A stretch of DNA of 64,000 nucleotides from Ignavibacteria bacterium (GCA_016719565.1 JADJYU010000018.1:1-64000); one strand, 5' to 3'. Shown: positions 10,982 to 19,770, counted from the stretch's first letter. Program-made: numbers and translations. The notes: generated from the letters alone by a model not told the origin.

Positions 10982-11209
10982 TCTAAGAAGAATAACAGTA
11001 TCCCGAAGAAGATTAACAGTGTCCCGAAGAAGATTAACAGTGACCCGAAGAAGATTAACAGTGTCCCGAAGAGATGAACAGTGTCCGGAAGAAGATTAAC
11101 AGTGTGCCGGAGAAGATTAACAGTGTCCCGATGAAGATTAACAGTGTGCCGATGAAGATTAACAGTGTCCCGAAGACCATTAGCAGTGTAGAAATGCCGT
11201 GTGTTTTTA
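10982..11209 (+). repeat. 21-bp tandem repeat array 2 (11 units) with conserved end unit
   Basis: Units have the form CCCGAAGAAGATTAACAGTG plus one base; one unit is 20 bp and the first is 19 bp. The last unit (11189-11209) departs from the consensus and contains ATGCCGTGTGTTTTTA. The same end unit, in the same phase, closes the array at 63623. The array follows array 1 after about 25 bases in the same orientation, and both share the CCGGAGA...ACA core. No spacer-like unique sequence is present, so it is not a CRISPR. From 11210 to 11280 nothing is recognised. Confidence 0.9.
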
Positions 11210-11280
11210 AATTTTAGAACAAAAACAGCAAATATGAACTGTTTTTAGATAAATCAGAAATTATATAAAATAAAACATGT

Positions 11281-11322
11281 AATTCCCCATCCTTGCAAAG
11301 GAAGGAATTAGGGGGAGGTTGG
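11281..11322 (-). repeat. Interspersed C/T-rich palindromic repeat, left copy
   Basis: Read on the minus strand this is CCAACCTCCCCCTAATTCC followed by TTCCTTTGCAAGGATGG. It is an inverted copy of the sequence at 11558-11591. Repeats of this look are common between genes in A+T-rich FCB genomes. The 235 bases between the two copies (11323-11557) hold no gene that I can support; a short direct repeat CAAGACAGTA occurs in it. Confidence 0.6.
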
Positions 11323-11557
11323 AGATTTTCAATTGACCAGAGCTTAATCAAAGAAGAAAAGATATAATTAATAATCCGACAAGACAGTAACTATACTATG
11401 GACTGAGTAATAAATGAAAGAAATTAAACGGATATAATTTTGCAAGACAGTATGTAGTTGAATTAAGTAACAGATTTTATTGAATGAAGAAAAAAAAATG
11501 ATTTTTGAAACTGAAGGTGAAGTACAATACATTAGTGCAGGCATTGCATATGATTGA

Positions 11558-11591
11558 CAACCTCCCCCCTAACCCCTCCTTTGCAAGGAGG
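11558..11591 (+). repeat. Interspersed C/T-rich palindromic repeat, right copy
   Basis: CAACCTCCCCCCTAACCC runs into CCTCCTTTGCAAGGAGG (11575-11591), a hairpin with a 7-bp stem and 3-base loop. It is the inverted partner of 11281-11322, so the pair could border a small non-autonomous element. Confidence 0.6.
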
Positions 11592-11682
11592 GAGAGATCA
11601 TTCAGAAAGAATTTCCCTTGCAAAATCTCCGGAATCATAGGCTGTCTCAAAACTAAATTTATTATTTTACCACTATGTCACC

Positions 11683-11727
11683 AAGGAACAAAGCATTCTA
11701 TTTTTAAAATATTTTCCTTTGTGCCTT
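11683..11727. repeat. Inverted repeat of interspersed type
   Basis: AAGGAACAAAG at 11683-11693 and CTTTGTGCCTT at 11717-11727 pair with one mismatch. It lies left of the IS110 element and its role is unknown. Confidence 0.45.
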
Positions 11728-11790
11728 CGCGTCTTGTATGTTGAAAGTGAAAATTTTTATTCTTTAATATTTTAAAAATTTTTATTCCTT

Positions 11791-11945
11791 TACGGAGGAG
11801 AAGGTTTGCGTCATGGGTCCAGAACCCGGCACTAAGTTTTTTCCTTCCGTTCAGGTTAAAATCGGGGAATAACTTGGCATACGAAGCCGCATTCGACAAG
11901 ACTGATGTTACCTGACATTTTTTTTAAAAACAATCTATTATTATC
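11791..11945 (+). ncRNA. Candidate IS110 bridge RNA region
   Basis: IS110-group elements carry a bridge RNA in the non-coding segment 5' of the recombinase. This leader of about 155 bases is less A+T-rich than its surroundings and can fold. GGGT (11815-11818) pairs with ACCC (11824-11827). A nested stem is formed by CAGGTTA (11852-11858) with TTACCTG (11908-11914), CTTG (11873-11876) with CAAG (11897-11900), and CGAA (11882-11885) with TTCG (11892-11895). The loops would be the places to look for donor- and target-binding sequences. The exact ends and the guide loops are not determined. Confidence 0.45.
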
Positions 11946-13325
11946 ATGGAAAACAAATTTTATTTAGGGATTGATGTCAGTAAAGGTTATGCTGATTTCA
12001 CTATTCTCAATGGCAATAAAGATGTTGTTGAGAATAATTTTCAGCTGGATGATACCTTTGAAGGACATAATCAGCTTTTCAAAATTCTAAGCGGTTTCTT
12101 TGCCGCTAATGCCGATGCACATTTATACGCTGCTGTCGAGTCCACCGGCGGTTATGAAAACAACTGGTTTAATTGTCTGAGTAAATTTCAAGCCCAGTTC
12201 AATATTTCAGTTGCCAGGTTGAATCCTTTTGGTGTAAACTATAACAGCAAAGCCACTCTGGAGCGCATCATAACCGATAAGCAGAGTGCTAAGAACATTG
12301 CCGGGTATATGATCAGCCATCCTAAAAAAGTAAACTATCAAAAAGAAGATTACTTTGCCGCTGAAAGAAGGCAATTTACTTTCATCAAAATGCTTACTAA
12401 ACAAAGGGTACAGTTGTTAAATCAGCTCGAGTCTTTTCTTTACATTGCCAATACAGAAATATTATCTTACTGTAAAGATGGTGTAAGACTTTGGGTTCTT
12501 AAACTTCTTAAACAATATCCGACTGCCAGACATCTTGCAAAAGCCGGTGTTACAACTGTAAGTAAGATTCCTTACGTAACCAAAGAACGTGCTGAAGATT
12601 TAGTTGCAAATGCCAAACGTTCCGTTGCTTCTGCTCTTGATGATACAACTGCAGAGGTCATCAGATCTTTAACAATTCAGATCATCTCTTTGAGTAAGTT
12701 GATTGCTTTACAAACAAAGCAATTAGAAAAGAATTGTAATTTGCCTGAGGTCGAGCTGTTAAAGACTTTCCCCGGAATCGGCACTTATTCAGCTATTGGA
12801 CTGATGATAGAAATTGTTTCTGCATCAAGATTTTCAAATGTAAAGAAACTTGCTTCATTCTTTGGAATTCATCCCGTCTTTAAAGAAAGCGGAGATGGAA
12901 TCTCGGGTTTTAAAATGAGCAAACGAGGAAGAAAGCAGCCCAGGCAGATATTGTTTAATGTTGCCCGTATGTCATTAATTCACAATCCGCTGATCAAAGA
13001 AATTTATGCTTCCCATTTAAAAAAGGGAATGAGTAAAATGTCTGCTATTGGAGCTCTGATGCATAAGATACTAAGGATAATTTACGGTATGCTTAAGAAT
13101 AACTCTGCATTTGATCCTAAGATTGACAAAAAAAACTCAAATAAGATTGTGAATGCAAAACCAAACGGTAAGCAAAACAAAGAAAGAAGATATCTTAAGT
13201 TTAATAAAAATGCTCCAATTTCTAGAAGACAAAGTAAAAAAAGAAAAGAGCAGAACTCATCCCAAGATGAAATTTCATCTAATACGGGCTCAAGTTCAGA
13301 CTCTTTTCAGATTACATCTTTGTAA
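11946..13325 (+). CDS. IS110-family transposase (DEDD/serine recombinase)
   Basis: A protein of 459 residues. The N-terminal RuvC-like DEDD domain shows FYLGIDVSKGYADF (Asp10), AAVESTGGYENNWF (Glu about 64) and ITDKQSAKNIAGYM (Asp). The C-terminal Transposase_20 domain contains the helix-hairpin-helix-like FPGIGTYSAIGLMIEI and the catalytic-serine segment KMSKRGRKQPRQILFNVAR, with the Ser at about residue 325. A Lys/Ser/Asn-rich tail of about 70 residues follows. All motifs appear intact, so the enzyme could be active. IS110 recombinases cut and join DNA with the help of a bridge RNA encoded by the element. The gene is alone in its unit, with the candidate RNA directly upstream. Start: ATG at 11946, 50 bases after the nested stem's loop region. 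Confidence 0.93.
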   Translation: MENKFYLGIDVSKGYADFTILNGNKDVVENNFQLDDTFEGHNQLFKILSGFFAANADAHLYAAVESTGGYENNWFNCLSKFQAQFNISVARLNPFGVNYNSKATLERIITDKQSAKNIAGYMISHPKKVNYQKEDYFAAERRQFTFIKMLTKQRVQLLNQLESFLYIANTEILSYCKDGVRLWVLKLLKQYPTARHLAKAGVTTVSKIPYVTKERAEDLVANAKRSVASALDDTTAEVIRSLTIQIISLSKLIALQTKQLEKNCNLPEVELLKTFPGIGTYSAIGLMIEIVSASRFSNVKKLASFFGIHPVFKESGDGISGFKMSKRGRKQPRQILFNVARMSLIHNPLIKEIYASHLKKGMSKMSAIGALMHKILRIIYGMLKNNSAFDPKIDKKNSNKIVNAKPNGKQNKERRYLKFNKNAPISRRQSKKRKEQNSSQDEISSNTGSSSDSFQITSL

Positions 13326-13383
13326 ATAAATTTACAAAATCTGAAATTATATGTCAAAGAACTTTTTTCATGCTAACTCAACG

Positions 13384-13414
13384 GAAGATTTGACATAACA
13401 TCTGTCAAATCTTC
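13384..13414. repeat. Perfect 12-bp hairpin downstream of IS110 transposase
   Basis: GAAGATTTGACA (13384-13395) and TGTCAAATCTTC (13403-13414) pair perfectly around a 7-base loop. No T run follows, so it is not a typical terminator. It may be a subterminal repeat of the element or a protein-binding site. Confidence 0.7.
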
Positions 13415-13450
13415 TTCGTTGACTTTTAACGGAATAACTTTGAGGTAAAA

Positions 13451-13501
13451 TAAGAGAAAAAATGACTTTAAAAGTAATAAAATATAACTCATTTTCTCTT
13501 A
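13451..13501 (+). terminator. Imperfect inverted repeat, possible terminator
   Basis: TAAGAGAAAAAATGA (13451-13465) pairs with TCATTTTCTCTTA (13489-13501) with a two-base bulge. AAATTTTTAC follows. It is A+T-rich and could be a weak terminator for the transposase gene or mark the right end of the element. Confidence 0.35.
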
Positions 13502-13563
13502 AAATTTTTACATCATTTTTAAAAATCGGAATTAATATTAAAAGTTAATTTACATATATATAT

Positions 13564-14922
13564 ATGAGAAGATTTACCGCTTACTTTTTTGTTTTTATCT
13601 CCTGCATTATTGCGAATTCCTGCAGCGATCCTATCACCGGAAACATTGAAAATCAGCCGCCCAATACTTATCTGTCGCTCCGTCCTGACAGTGTAATTGC
13701 GCCCGGCTCTACAATAAAAAGAATTAACTGGTGGGGTGATGATCCGGACGGATTTATTTCCGGTTACAGAATTTCTTTTGACTCTATCAACTGGGGATTC
13801 ACAAATAAAAATGACAGTACTTTCATTCTGTCCATCACAGGCAGCGACAGCACATTCAGATTTTTTGTAGCTGCTGTTGATAATAAAGGACTTATTGATC
13901 CGACACCTGCAACCAATCTTTATCCCGTAGTCAATACACCGCCAGTCGTAAATTTCGACGCCGGTACGGAAATTCCGGATACGACTTTCCCGCTCGCTAC
14001 TTTTAAATGGACAGGATCAGATGCAGACGGAGATGAGAACCTGGCTTATTATCACTGGTCGCTGAATGACACGAATAACTTCAGAAGAGTTCCTTCGACA
14101 GTGAATCTTCTTACGCTTACACAGGACAGCGGACTTGTTCTGAACGCAGACAACATTCTTTACCTTCGCGTGGAAGATGACGCAGGCGCATTCAGTCCGA
14201 TAGTACAGATGCCGGACACAGGAAGGATCTGGCATGTGAAAGCGCAGACAGCGAGGATACTTCTCATAAAAGATATGCCGCTCATTGAATTTGTCCAGGC
14301 GGAAAATTATTTTGTCAATGCAATGGATACTCTTTCCTATGATGTGCTTGACATAAAATCCAACGGAGGAAATCTGATACCGAAGATCGTTAATCCGATG
14401 TTCATAGAAACTCTCAGACTTTTTGACATTGTAATATGGAGCGCCAACAGAGGAAATTTAGCATCTGACAATGCAAACTTCGATCTGGCTCAGAACTCAC
14501 TCCCCTTCTATCTGCAGTCGGGAGGGAAATTATTTTTCACAACAGGACTTCCGAATGCCGAAGTGCAGGGACAGGGTGATCTGATAAACTTTGCGCCGAT
14601 AGACAGTTTGTCAACCTGCACTATTGCGCTGATACCAAGCGGGACTTCACTGATAAACGAAGATACAGGATATCCCGTGCTTACATCAAGCAGTCTTCTT
14701 CAGAGGATCCGCGGCATAAATATTACGCCGCCTGCGCAGATCGTTTACAGACTGCCGATCAGCACGGCGTGTCAGACCAATACTGTCATAGCGATCAAAG
14801 ACGCAGCAAATTCACCAAGAAATATCCTGATGACAATGCCGGTCTATCAGCTTAACGGAAATCCAAACGCTTCAAAAGAACTGTTCAGAAAAATTATTTT
14901 AAATGAATTCAACTACAGGTAA
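13564..14922 (+). CDS. Putative outer-membrane lipoprotein with Ig/FnIII-like repeats
   Basis: A protein of 452 residues. The leader MRRFTAYFFVFISCIIANSC ends in a lipobox (ANSC), so it should be lipid-anchored. Two beta-sandwich-like modules follow: about 35-125 (PPNTYLSLRPDSVIAPGS ... FFVAAVDNKGLIDPTP) and about 130-220 (PPVVNFDAGTEIPDTTF ... YLRVEDDAGAFSPI). Residues 225-450 (ARILLIKDMPLIEFVQAENY ... FDIVIWSANRGNL ... GGKLFFTTGLP) look like an alpha/beta domain resembling the class I glutamine amidotransferase-like folds seen at the end of other surface proteins. I see no catalytic Cys nucleophile. The next gene encodes a TonB-dependent receptor, so this may be an accessory surface lipoprotein. 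The base composition is richer in G+C than that of the T9SS genes at 18074 and 19944. Confidence 0.7.
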   Translation: MRRFTAYFFVFISCIIANSCSDPITGNIENQPPNTYLSLRPDSVIAPGSTIKRINWWGDDPDGFISGYRISFDSINWGFTNKNDSTFILSITGSDSTFRFFVAAVDNKGLIDPTPATNLYPVVNTPPVVNFDAGTEIPDTTFPLATFKWTGSDADGDENLAYYHWSLNDTNNFRRVPSTVNLLTLTQDSGLVLNADNILYLRVEDDAGAFSPIVQMPDTGRIWHVKAQTARILLIKDMPLIEFVQAENYFVNAMDTLSYDVLDIKSNGGNLIPKIVNPMFIETLRLFDIVIWSANRGNLASDNANFDLAQNSLPFYLQSGGKLFFTTGLPNAEVQGQGDLINFAPIDSLSTCTIALIPSGTSLINEDTGYPVLTSSSLLQRIRGINITPPAQIVYRLPISTACQTNTVIAIKDAANSPRNILMTMPVYQLNGNPNASKELFRKIILNEFNYR

Positions 14923-14926
14923 AAAT

Positions 14927-14961
14927 CAATTATCAATTATCAATTATCAATTTTCAATTAT
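14927..14961. repeat. 7-bp tandem repeat, five copies
   Basis: CAATTAT is repeated five times in a row (fourth copy CAATTTT) between the lipoprotein and receptor genes. Slippage at such sites can change spacing, but no promoter effect can be shown. Confidence 0.85.
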
Positions 14962-15107
14962 CCATGTTTATTTATTTTAATGAATTAAAATTCTCATAAC
15001 TGGCAACTGGTAATGTCGAAACTCGTAATTCGTTAAATTCTTTAAACTCGTAATTATAAAAATTCTGTTATTTCTATAATTCTGAAAATTCTGATTAAAA
15101 TTAGTAT

Positions 15108-17918
15108 ATGAAAAAAAAATTACTACTCATCTTTATTCTGCTTTGCGCCGGTTACGGATATTCGCAGGAGCAGAACGGATCTATCAAGGGTACTGTCAAG
15201 GACAGTTCAGGAATTCCGCTTGACGGAGTTACCATAAAACTGAAAGGCACATATCTCGGCGCAGTTTCCGACTATGACGGGACATACACAATACTGGAAG
15301 TATCTCCCGGAAGTTATACAATGCAGGTTTCAGCTGAAGGTTTTAAGACAGTTGAATATACAGATGTGCAGGTGACTTCAGGCGCGGAAAAGGAATTTAT
15401 TATTGTGCTGAAGTCAACTTCATATACCGTAGATCAGGAAATCGAAGTGGTCGGTGACAGACCTCTGATGGATATTGAGCAGACCAGCAGCAGTCATATT
15501 ATTTCAAGCGATGACATATCGAAATCTATAGTATCTGACATTTCCGATGTTATCACGCAGCAGGCGGGCGTTGTAAAAGAAGACAACGAGATACATATAC
15601 GCGGAGGAAGAAGTTATGAGAACTCATATATCATCGACGGTGTGTCTGTGCAGGATCCCCTTTCCGGAACGGGTTACGGACTGCAGCTTTCAGCTAATTC
15701 TCTTGAAGAAGTGGAAGTCATTACCGGAGGATATAATGCCGAATACGGTCAGGCGACGAGCGGCGTTGTGAATGTACGGACAAAAGAAGGAAGATATGAT
15801 GAAGTTAATTTTTATCTTTCATATAAGAGAGATAACTTCGGTGTAAATAAAAATTCCGGATTCAGTTTTAATACGGACGTACTTGAAATGAATCTCAGCG
15901 GTCCCGAGCCGATCACAAAATATCTATTCCAGGCGTTAAACATCAAGCCGCCGGGAGAGATCACTTTGTTCGGAAGTTTTTATATGGGACTCTCTGACGG
16001 ATTCTTTGTCAACAACGGCGGAAAGAAATCCAGCTACGTAAGCTCTTCCACTTTCGGCGGAACAAAATTCTCCCCGCGTCAGGATAACAGCTGGTACTGG
16101 CTGGGAAAAGCTACCTGGAGAATGACAGAGACGATGAAATTAAATTACTCCTTCAATCAGTCAGTTTCCATAAATCAGAATTCAAGTTCGCTGCAGACCA
16201 ATCTCGAATATGTCGAACCTTCACCGGGATATCAGTATGATTTTCAGGATATACTTGATCTGGCGAATACATATACACAGAACAGTTACTTTCATACTGT
16301 AAGCTGGACGCACACTACAAGTCCGAAATCATTTTATGAAATAAAGCTTAATAACTTTTTCACAAACTTAAGAGTGGATGCAAACGGCAGGAACTGGGAT
16401 CAGTATGATGAACCTTTTGATCTGATCAAAGCGCCGTTTGAATATTACTTTATCGACAGTCTGCGGACCGGTATCATTCCGGGTAACGGATTTTATGATA
16501 TCGGAAATCCTTTCACCTGGCATGATCATTTTGTGAATGAATATTCAGCTAAAATAGATTACATACATAACTTCACAACAAAGAGTAAACTCAAAGCCGG
16601 TATCGAAACGAGTTTTCAGGAAATGCAGCTTGTGGACATTTATCAGCCGTGGATAAAACCTTTTGGTCTGAATAATGACGTTTATCAGGTTTTTCCTTCG
16701 TTCGGAGATATTTACGGACAGCACAGCATTACATTCAAAGGAATGATACTTAATTACGGACTCAGACTTGATTACTGGATGCCGGGAAAATATGTGGATG
16801 ATGCAGTGAAGGATACAAATGTTTCCACCATCACGTCCGAGACCAGACAGGCGTATGAAGATGATTCATTTACAATATTCGGAAGGAATGTAAAGTTAAG
16901 GATCGCTCCGAGACTCGGAATATCTCATCCTATTACAAATAATCAGACGCTGTTCTTTTCTTACGGACATTTTTCAAAAAGACCTAAGCCGCAGTTTGTT
17001 TATGCAAAGATAAATCCGCAGGCAGCCCAGTCCACTTTTCAGAAATACGGAAATCCGAATCTGAATCCCGAGACTACAGTCGCTTATGAACTCGGTATCA
17101 GAAATCAGTTCACCAGTGATGACGTGCTGACAGTAACCGCTTATTATAAAAATATCTATGACTATGTTGCGACCAGAAGCATCCGTATCAACAGCGGAAG
17201 ACTTATCGGACAGTCATTCATAACATATTTCAATCAGGATTACGCAAGATCCAGAGGTATAGAGGTAGAATATAAAAAGCGTCTCGGCGCATGGTTCAGC
17301 GGAAAATTTAATTTCACTTATTCAGTGGCAACCGGAAAGAGTTCATCATCTGATCAGGGATTTGTAGTAGCGACCACAGGCGCAGCCGAGACAATTTCCG
17401 AAACATTTCTTTCATGGGACAAGCCGATTCAGGCAAGCGCTAATTTATATTTTAATATTCCAAAAGGAAAGGGTATGTTTGGATTTGCAAAAAATATACT
17501 GGATGACATTACATTTAAATCAAGAATATTTTTCCAGTCGGGAAAAAGATATACGGAGCAGCTTTACATCGGTGATCTTGAAAGCGGAAGACCGGAATAT
17601 CAGTCGGACATTAACAACATAAACGGTAAAGTCGGCGAGAACTGGTTTTGGGTGGATCTGGATATAGATAAATACATACCGCTCTATTCAATGGATCTTG
17701 TGATCGGAATTTCAATCAAGAATCTTTTCAATTCAAAAAATTCAACGATCCTGAATCCCGTAACAGGAGAAGCTTATGAATTCGGACAGCCGACTCCTAA
17801 TTTTTATAATGATCCGCTTTATCCCGATCTTCAGGCGCCGCTGGAACCTTATCCTTATAATCCCGCGAGATACCTGACACCGAGGAATATAATGTTTAAT
17901 GTGTCGCTAAAGCTTTGA
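15108..17918 (+). CDS. TonB-dependent outer-membrane receptor with carboxypeptidase-regulatory-like domain
   Basis: A protein of 936 residues with a signal peptide (MKKKLLLIFILLCAGYGYSQ). Residues about 23-105 form a CarboxypepD_reg-like (Ig) domain: GSIKGTVKDSSGIPLDGVTI and SDYDGTYTILEVSPGSYTMQV. Residues about 110-235 form the plug (ISDVITQQAGVV, EIHIRGGRSYENSYIIDGVS, EEVEVITGGYNAEYGQATSG). The remainder is the 22-strand barrel region, ending in MFNVSLKL. Such receptors import large or scarce ligands with energy from TonB-ExbBD. No SusD partner is encoded next to it. The lipoprotein encoded 185 bases upstream could be an accessory. The ligand is unknown. Domain order and length are normal for the FCB group. 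Confidence 0.93.
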   Translation: MKKKLLLIFILLCAGYGYSQEQNGSIKGTVKDSSGIPLDGVTIKLKGTYLGAVSDYDGTYTILEVSPGSYTMQVSAEGFKTVEYTDVQVTSGAEKEFIIVLKSTSYTVDQEIEVVGDRPLMDIEQTSSSHIISSDDISKSIVSDISDVITQQAGVVKEDNEIHIRGGRSYENSYIIDGVSVQDPLSGTGYGLQLSANSLEEVEVITGGYNAEYGQATSGVVNVRTKEGRYDEVNFYLSYKRDNFGVNKNSGFSFNTDVLEMNLSGPEPITKYLFQALNIKPPGEITLFGSFYMGLSDGFFVNNGGKKSSYVSSSTFGGTKFSPRQDNSWYWLGKATWRMTETMKLNYSFNQSVSINQNSSSLQTNLEYVEPSPGYQYDFQDILDLANTYTQNSYFHTVSWTHTTSPKSFYEIKLNNFFTNLRVDANGRNWDQYDEPFDLIKAPFEYYFIDSLRTGIIPGNGFYDIGNPFTWHDHFVNEYSAKIDYIHNFTTKSKLKAGIETSFQEMQLVDIYQPWIKPFGLNNDVYQVFPSFGDIYGQHSITFKGMILNYGLRLDYWMPGKYVDDAVKDTNVSTITSETRQAYEDDSFTIFGRNVKLRIAPRLGISHPITNNQTLFFSYGHFSKRPKPQFVYAKINPQAAQSTFQKYGNPNLNPETTVAYELGIRNQFTSDDVLTVTAYYKNIYDYVATRSIRINSGRLIGQSFITYFNQDYARSRGIEVEYKKRLGAWFSGKFNFTYSVATGKSSSSDQGFVVATTGAAETISETFLSWDKPIQASANLYFNIPKGKGMFGFAKNILDDITFKSRIFFQSGKRYTEQLYIGDLESGRPEYQSDINNINGKVGENWFWVDLDIDKYIPLYSMDLVIGISIKNLFNSKNSTILNPVTGEAYEFGQPTPNFYNDPLYPDLQAPLEPYPYNPARYLTPRNIMFNVSLKL

Positions 17919-18073
17919 GGAATAATTTGAGAAATAAATTTTACGGGTATTGCTCTGTTAAAAATTTAATTACAATCGAAGACTTTTCAAAGTATATTCT
18001 CAGAATATATTTAAATCTAATAGAATATTTCACAGATTGCTTATACAAAAAGAATTCATGTTTTATATAAAGT

Positions 18074-19576
18074 ATGAAGAATAAGATTTTAAAATATTAT
18101 TTACTTTTTTCAATATTTTTAATTACAAGTAATGATTGTTTATCTCAATCAGTTATATGGAGCAATATTTTCGGAAACCCCGGGAATCAATTTGTTGACA
18201 TAGGTTATAATTGTATCCAATCAAGAGACGGAAGTTTCCTTGCAACCGGGAGAATGGAAATATTACCAAATGGAGGATCCCAGGTGATAGCAAAATCATT
18301 CGTTGCAAGAATAGACACAAGCGGTAATTTAGTTTGGGTAAAACTTATTGGTGATTCTTCAATTTCAAATCTATCCTTTACGCTGGAAGAAGATCCTTTA
18401 GGTAACATATTTGTGCCACATTATAATGGTATCAACGCAAGTTTATCCAAACTGGATGCAAAAGGAAATATACTCTGGAATGTTGATTATTCTGCTTATA
18501 ATATAATTCTTTTTAATGGGATATCTTTTCAGGATGAATATAGAAATATAGTTCTTTTAGGGTTCAGCAGACACCCCGGTTTAATCCTAACAACTTCAGT
18601 AACAAAAGTTGACAGCAGCGGAAGATTTATTTGGTCAAGATCAATTTACGATTCAGTTCCGGTTGTTTCAGGATATTCGTCAGATCGTAACTCCTTTTGT
18701 TTCTCAAGTCCGGGATATTATGTGTGCGGCGCAAAAGGAGCAAACCCATTTATTGTGAAACTCGATACAAGCGGAAATATAATTTGGAATAACCAATATT
18801 TAAATAGCCGCGGTATATGGTCAATTGCAAAAATAACTGATAATTCGCTTATTGCATCCTGTCAGTTAACTATCGGTACAAGGCTATTGAAAATTGATAG
18901 CAGCGGTAACCAATACTGGACAAAAGATTATTCAACTGATTCATTAGCAGGATCTATTGGTTCGAAAAAAATTATTAGAGTTTCAAATAATAAGTTCGCA
19001 CTCGGTACTTCAAGAGGTCAATACTTCGCGCGGCATATGACAGTTGATTCATCAGGTAATATATTAACAAGTAAGTTCTTCAATTTTTCAACAACTTTTT
19101 CAGTATATCAGGAAAACATTAACTATTGTATTGATTCCGGGTTTATATTTGCGGGGTATATAAGAAATTGGGATACGTCAGGCGGTAATACATTATCAAA
19201 TATACATGAGAATATATTTACATTAAACGGAGATAAAGACATTGAAATATTGATTTTCAAAACGGATAAAACCGGCAAGACAACTTCTATAATTAATAAT
19301 TTTAATTCGCTTAATGATTTTAATTTAGTTGAAACTTACCCAAATCCGTTCAATAGTCATTTTCAAGTAAGAATTCAATCTCAAGTTACAACACAAGCAA
19401 GCATTAGACTTTATGATGTTTCCGGAAAGACAGTTAGAATTATCAACAATAAATTACTGAACCAGGGAGTTAATAAAATATCAATTAATGCAGATAATCT
19501 TGGATCAGGCGTTTACTTCCTGAAAGTTAAGTTCGGGGAGAAAAATTACGTAAATAGAATTTTATTAGTCAAATAG
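18074..19576 (+). CDS. Secreted T9SS protein with propeller-like repeats, A+T-rich
   Basis: A protein of 500 residues with a signal peptide (about 1-24). The body consists of repeats built around VDSSGNxxWxK (VARIDTSGNLVWVKLIG, SKLDAKGNILWNVDY, VKLDTSGNIIWNNQYL, LKIDSSGNQYWTKDY), a pattern found in beta-propeller-like extracellular proteins. The last 80 residues are a T9SS type-A domain: VETYPNPFNSHFQVRI, LYDVSGKTVRII, GSGVYFLKV, ending RILLVK. It is visibly more A+T-rich than the receptor gene before it and the PorV gene after it. About 30 bases after its stop lies a hairpin repeat and then a 3' gene stub. The gene at 19944 is of the same type with the same arrangement, so both may have come as cassettes. 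Ligand or enzyme function is not evident. Confidence 0.8.
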   Translation: MKNKILKYYLLFSIFLITSNDCLSQSVIWSNIFGNPGNQFVDIGYNCIQSRDGSFLATGRMEILPNGGSQVIAKSFVARIDTSGNLVWVKLIGDSSISNLSFTLEEDPLGNIFVPHYNGINASLSKLDAKGNILWNVDYSAYNIILFNGISFQDEYRNIVLLGFSRHPGLILTTSVTKVDSSGRFIWSRSIYDSVPVVSGYSSDRNSFCFSSPGYYVCGAKGANPFIVKLDTSGNIIWNNQYLNSRGIWSIAKITDNSLIASCQLTIGTRLLKIDSSGNQYWTKDYSTDSLAGSIGSKKIIRVSNNKFALGTSRGQYFARHMTVDSSGNILTSKFFNFSTTFSVYQENINYCIDSGFIFAGYIRNWDTSGGNTLSNIHENIFTLNGDKDIEILIFKTDKTGKTTSIINNFNSLNDFNLVETYPNPFNSHFQVRIQSQVTTQASIRLYDVSGKTVRIINNKLLNQGVNKISINADNLGSGVYFLKVKFGEKNYVNRILLVK

Positions 19577-19606
19577 TCAACTATCATGAAAATATTTTTT
19601 GCAATT

Positions 19607-19765
19607 CCGCCGTTGTTGGTCTTAGAGAGCGGAGCGAGCGTGACCAACAACAAACGGATACGTGACTTTGGCAGCAGTATGGTTGTTGGTGACCAAATAG
19701 TTTGCGGAGACAGAACAGAGATAAAAAGTTTATAAATGCAAACTTTTTGGAACACCAACAACGGC
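19607..19765 (+). repeat. Double-hairpin repeat, copy A
   Basis: An element of about 160 bp with inverted ends GCCGTTGTTGGT (19609-19620) and ACCAACAACGGC (19754-19765). It contains two hairpins. The first pairs GTTGTTGGTC with GACCAACAAC around a G/C-rich loop containing AGCGGAGCGAGCG. The second is longer: GTTGTTGGTG and a CCAAA..GTTTGC arm pair with GCAAACTTTTTGG and CACCAACAAC. It begins about 30 bases after a T9SS gene and is followed directly by the 3' stub of another gene. Three more copies lie at 21382-21907. Confidence 0.9.
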
Positions 19766-19770
19766 ACGAA

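Larger units (their letters stand above)
11776..13501 (+). mobile_element. IS110-family insertion element (ends approximate)
   Basis: The element comprises the structured non-coding leader (about 11791-11945), the recombinase gene (11946-13325) and a short 3' region with two inverted repeats. IS110 elements usually lack clear terminal inverted repeats and target duplications, so the ends given are guesses. The left end is placed at the second copy of AAAATTTTTATTC (11750 and about 11775), the right end at the hairpin finishing at 13501. The element separates the 21-bp repeat arrays from the lipoprotein gene at 13564. Confidence 0.5.

Noticed and set aside
11505..11744. Short frame to the left of the IS110 gene
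   Set aside because: It runs through interspersed palindromic repeats, lacks family features and has a matching frame on the other strand.
17993..18009. Palindrome TATATTCT-C-AGAATATA before the gene at 18074
   Set aside because: It is a perfect but very A+T-rich palindrome with no second copy that I could find; it could be chance.
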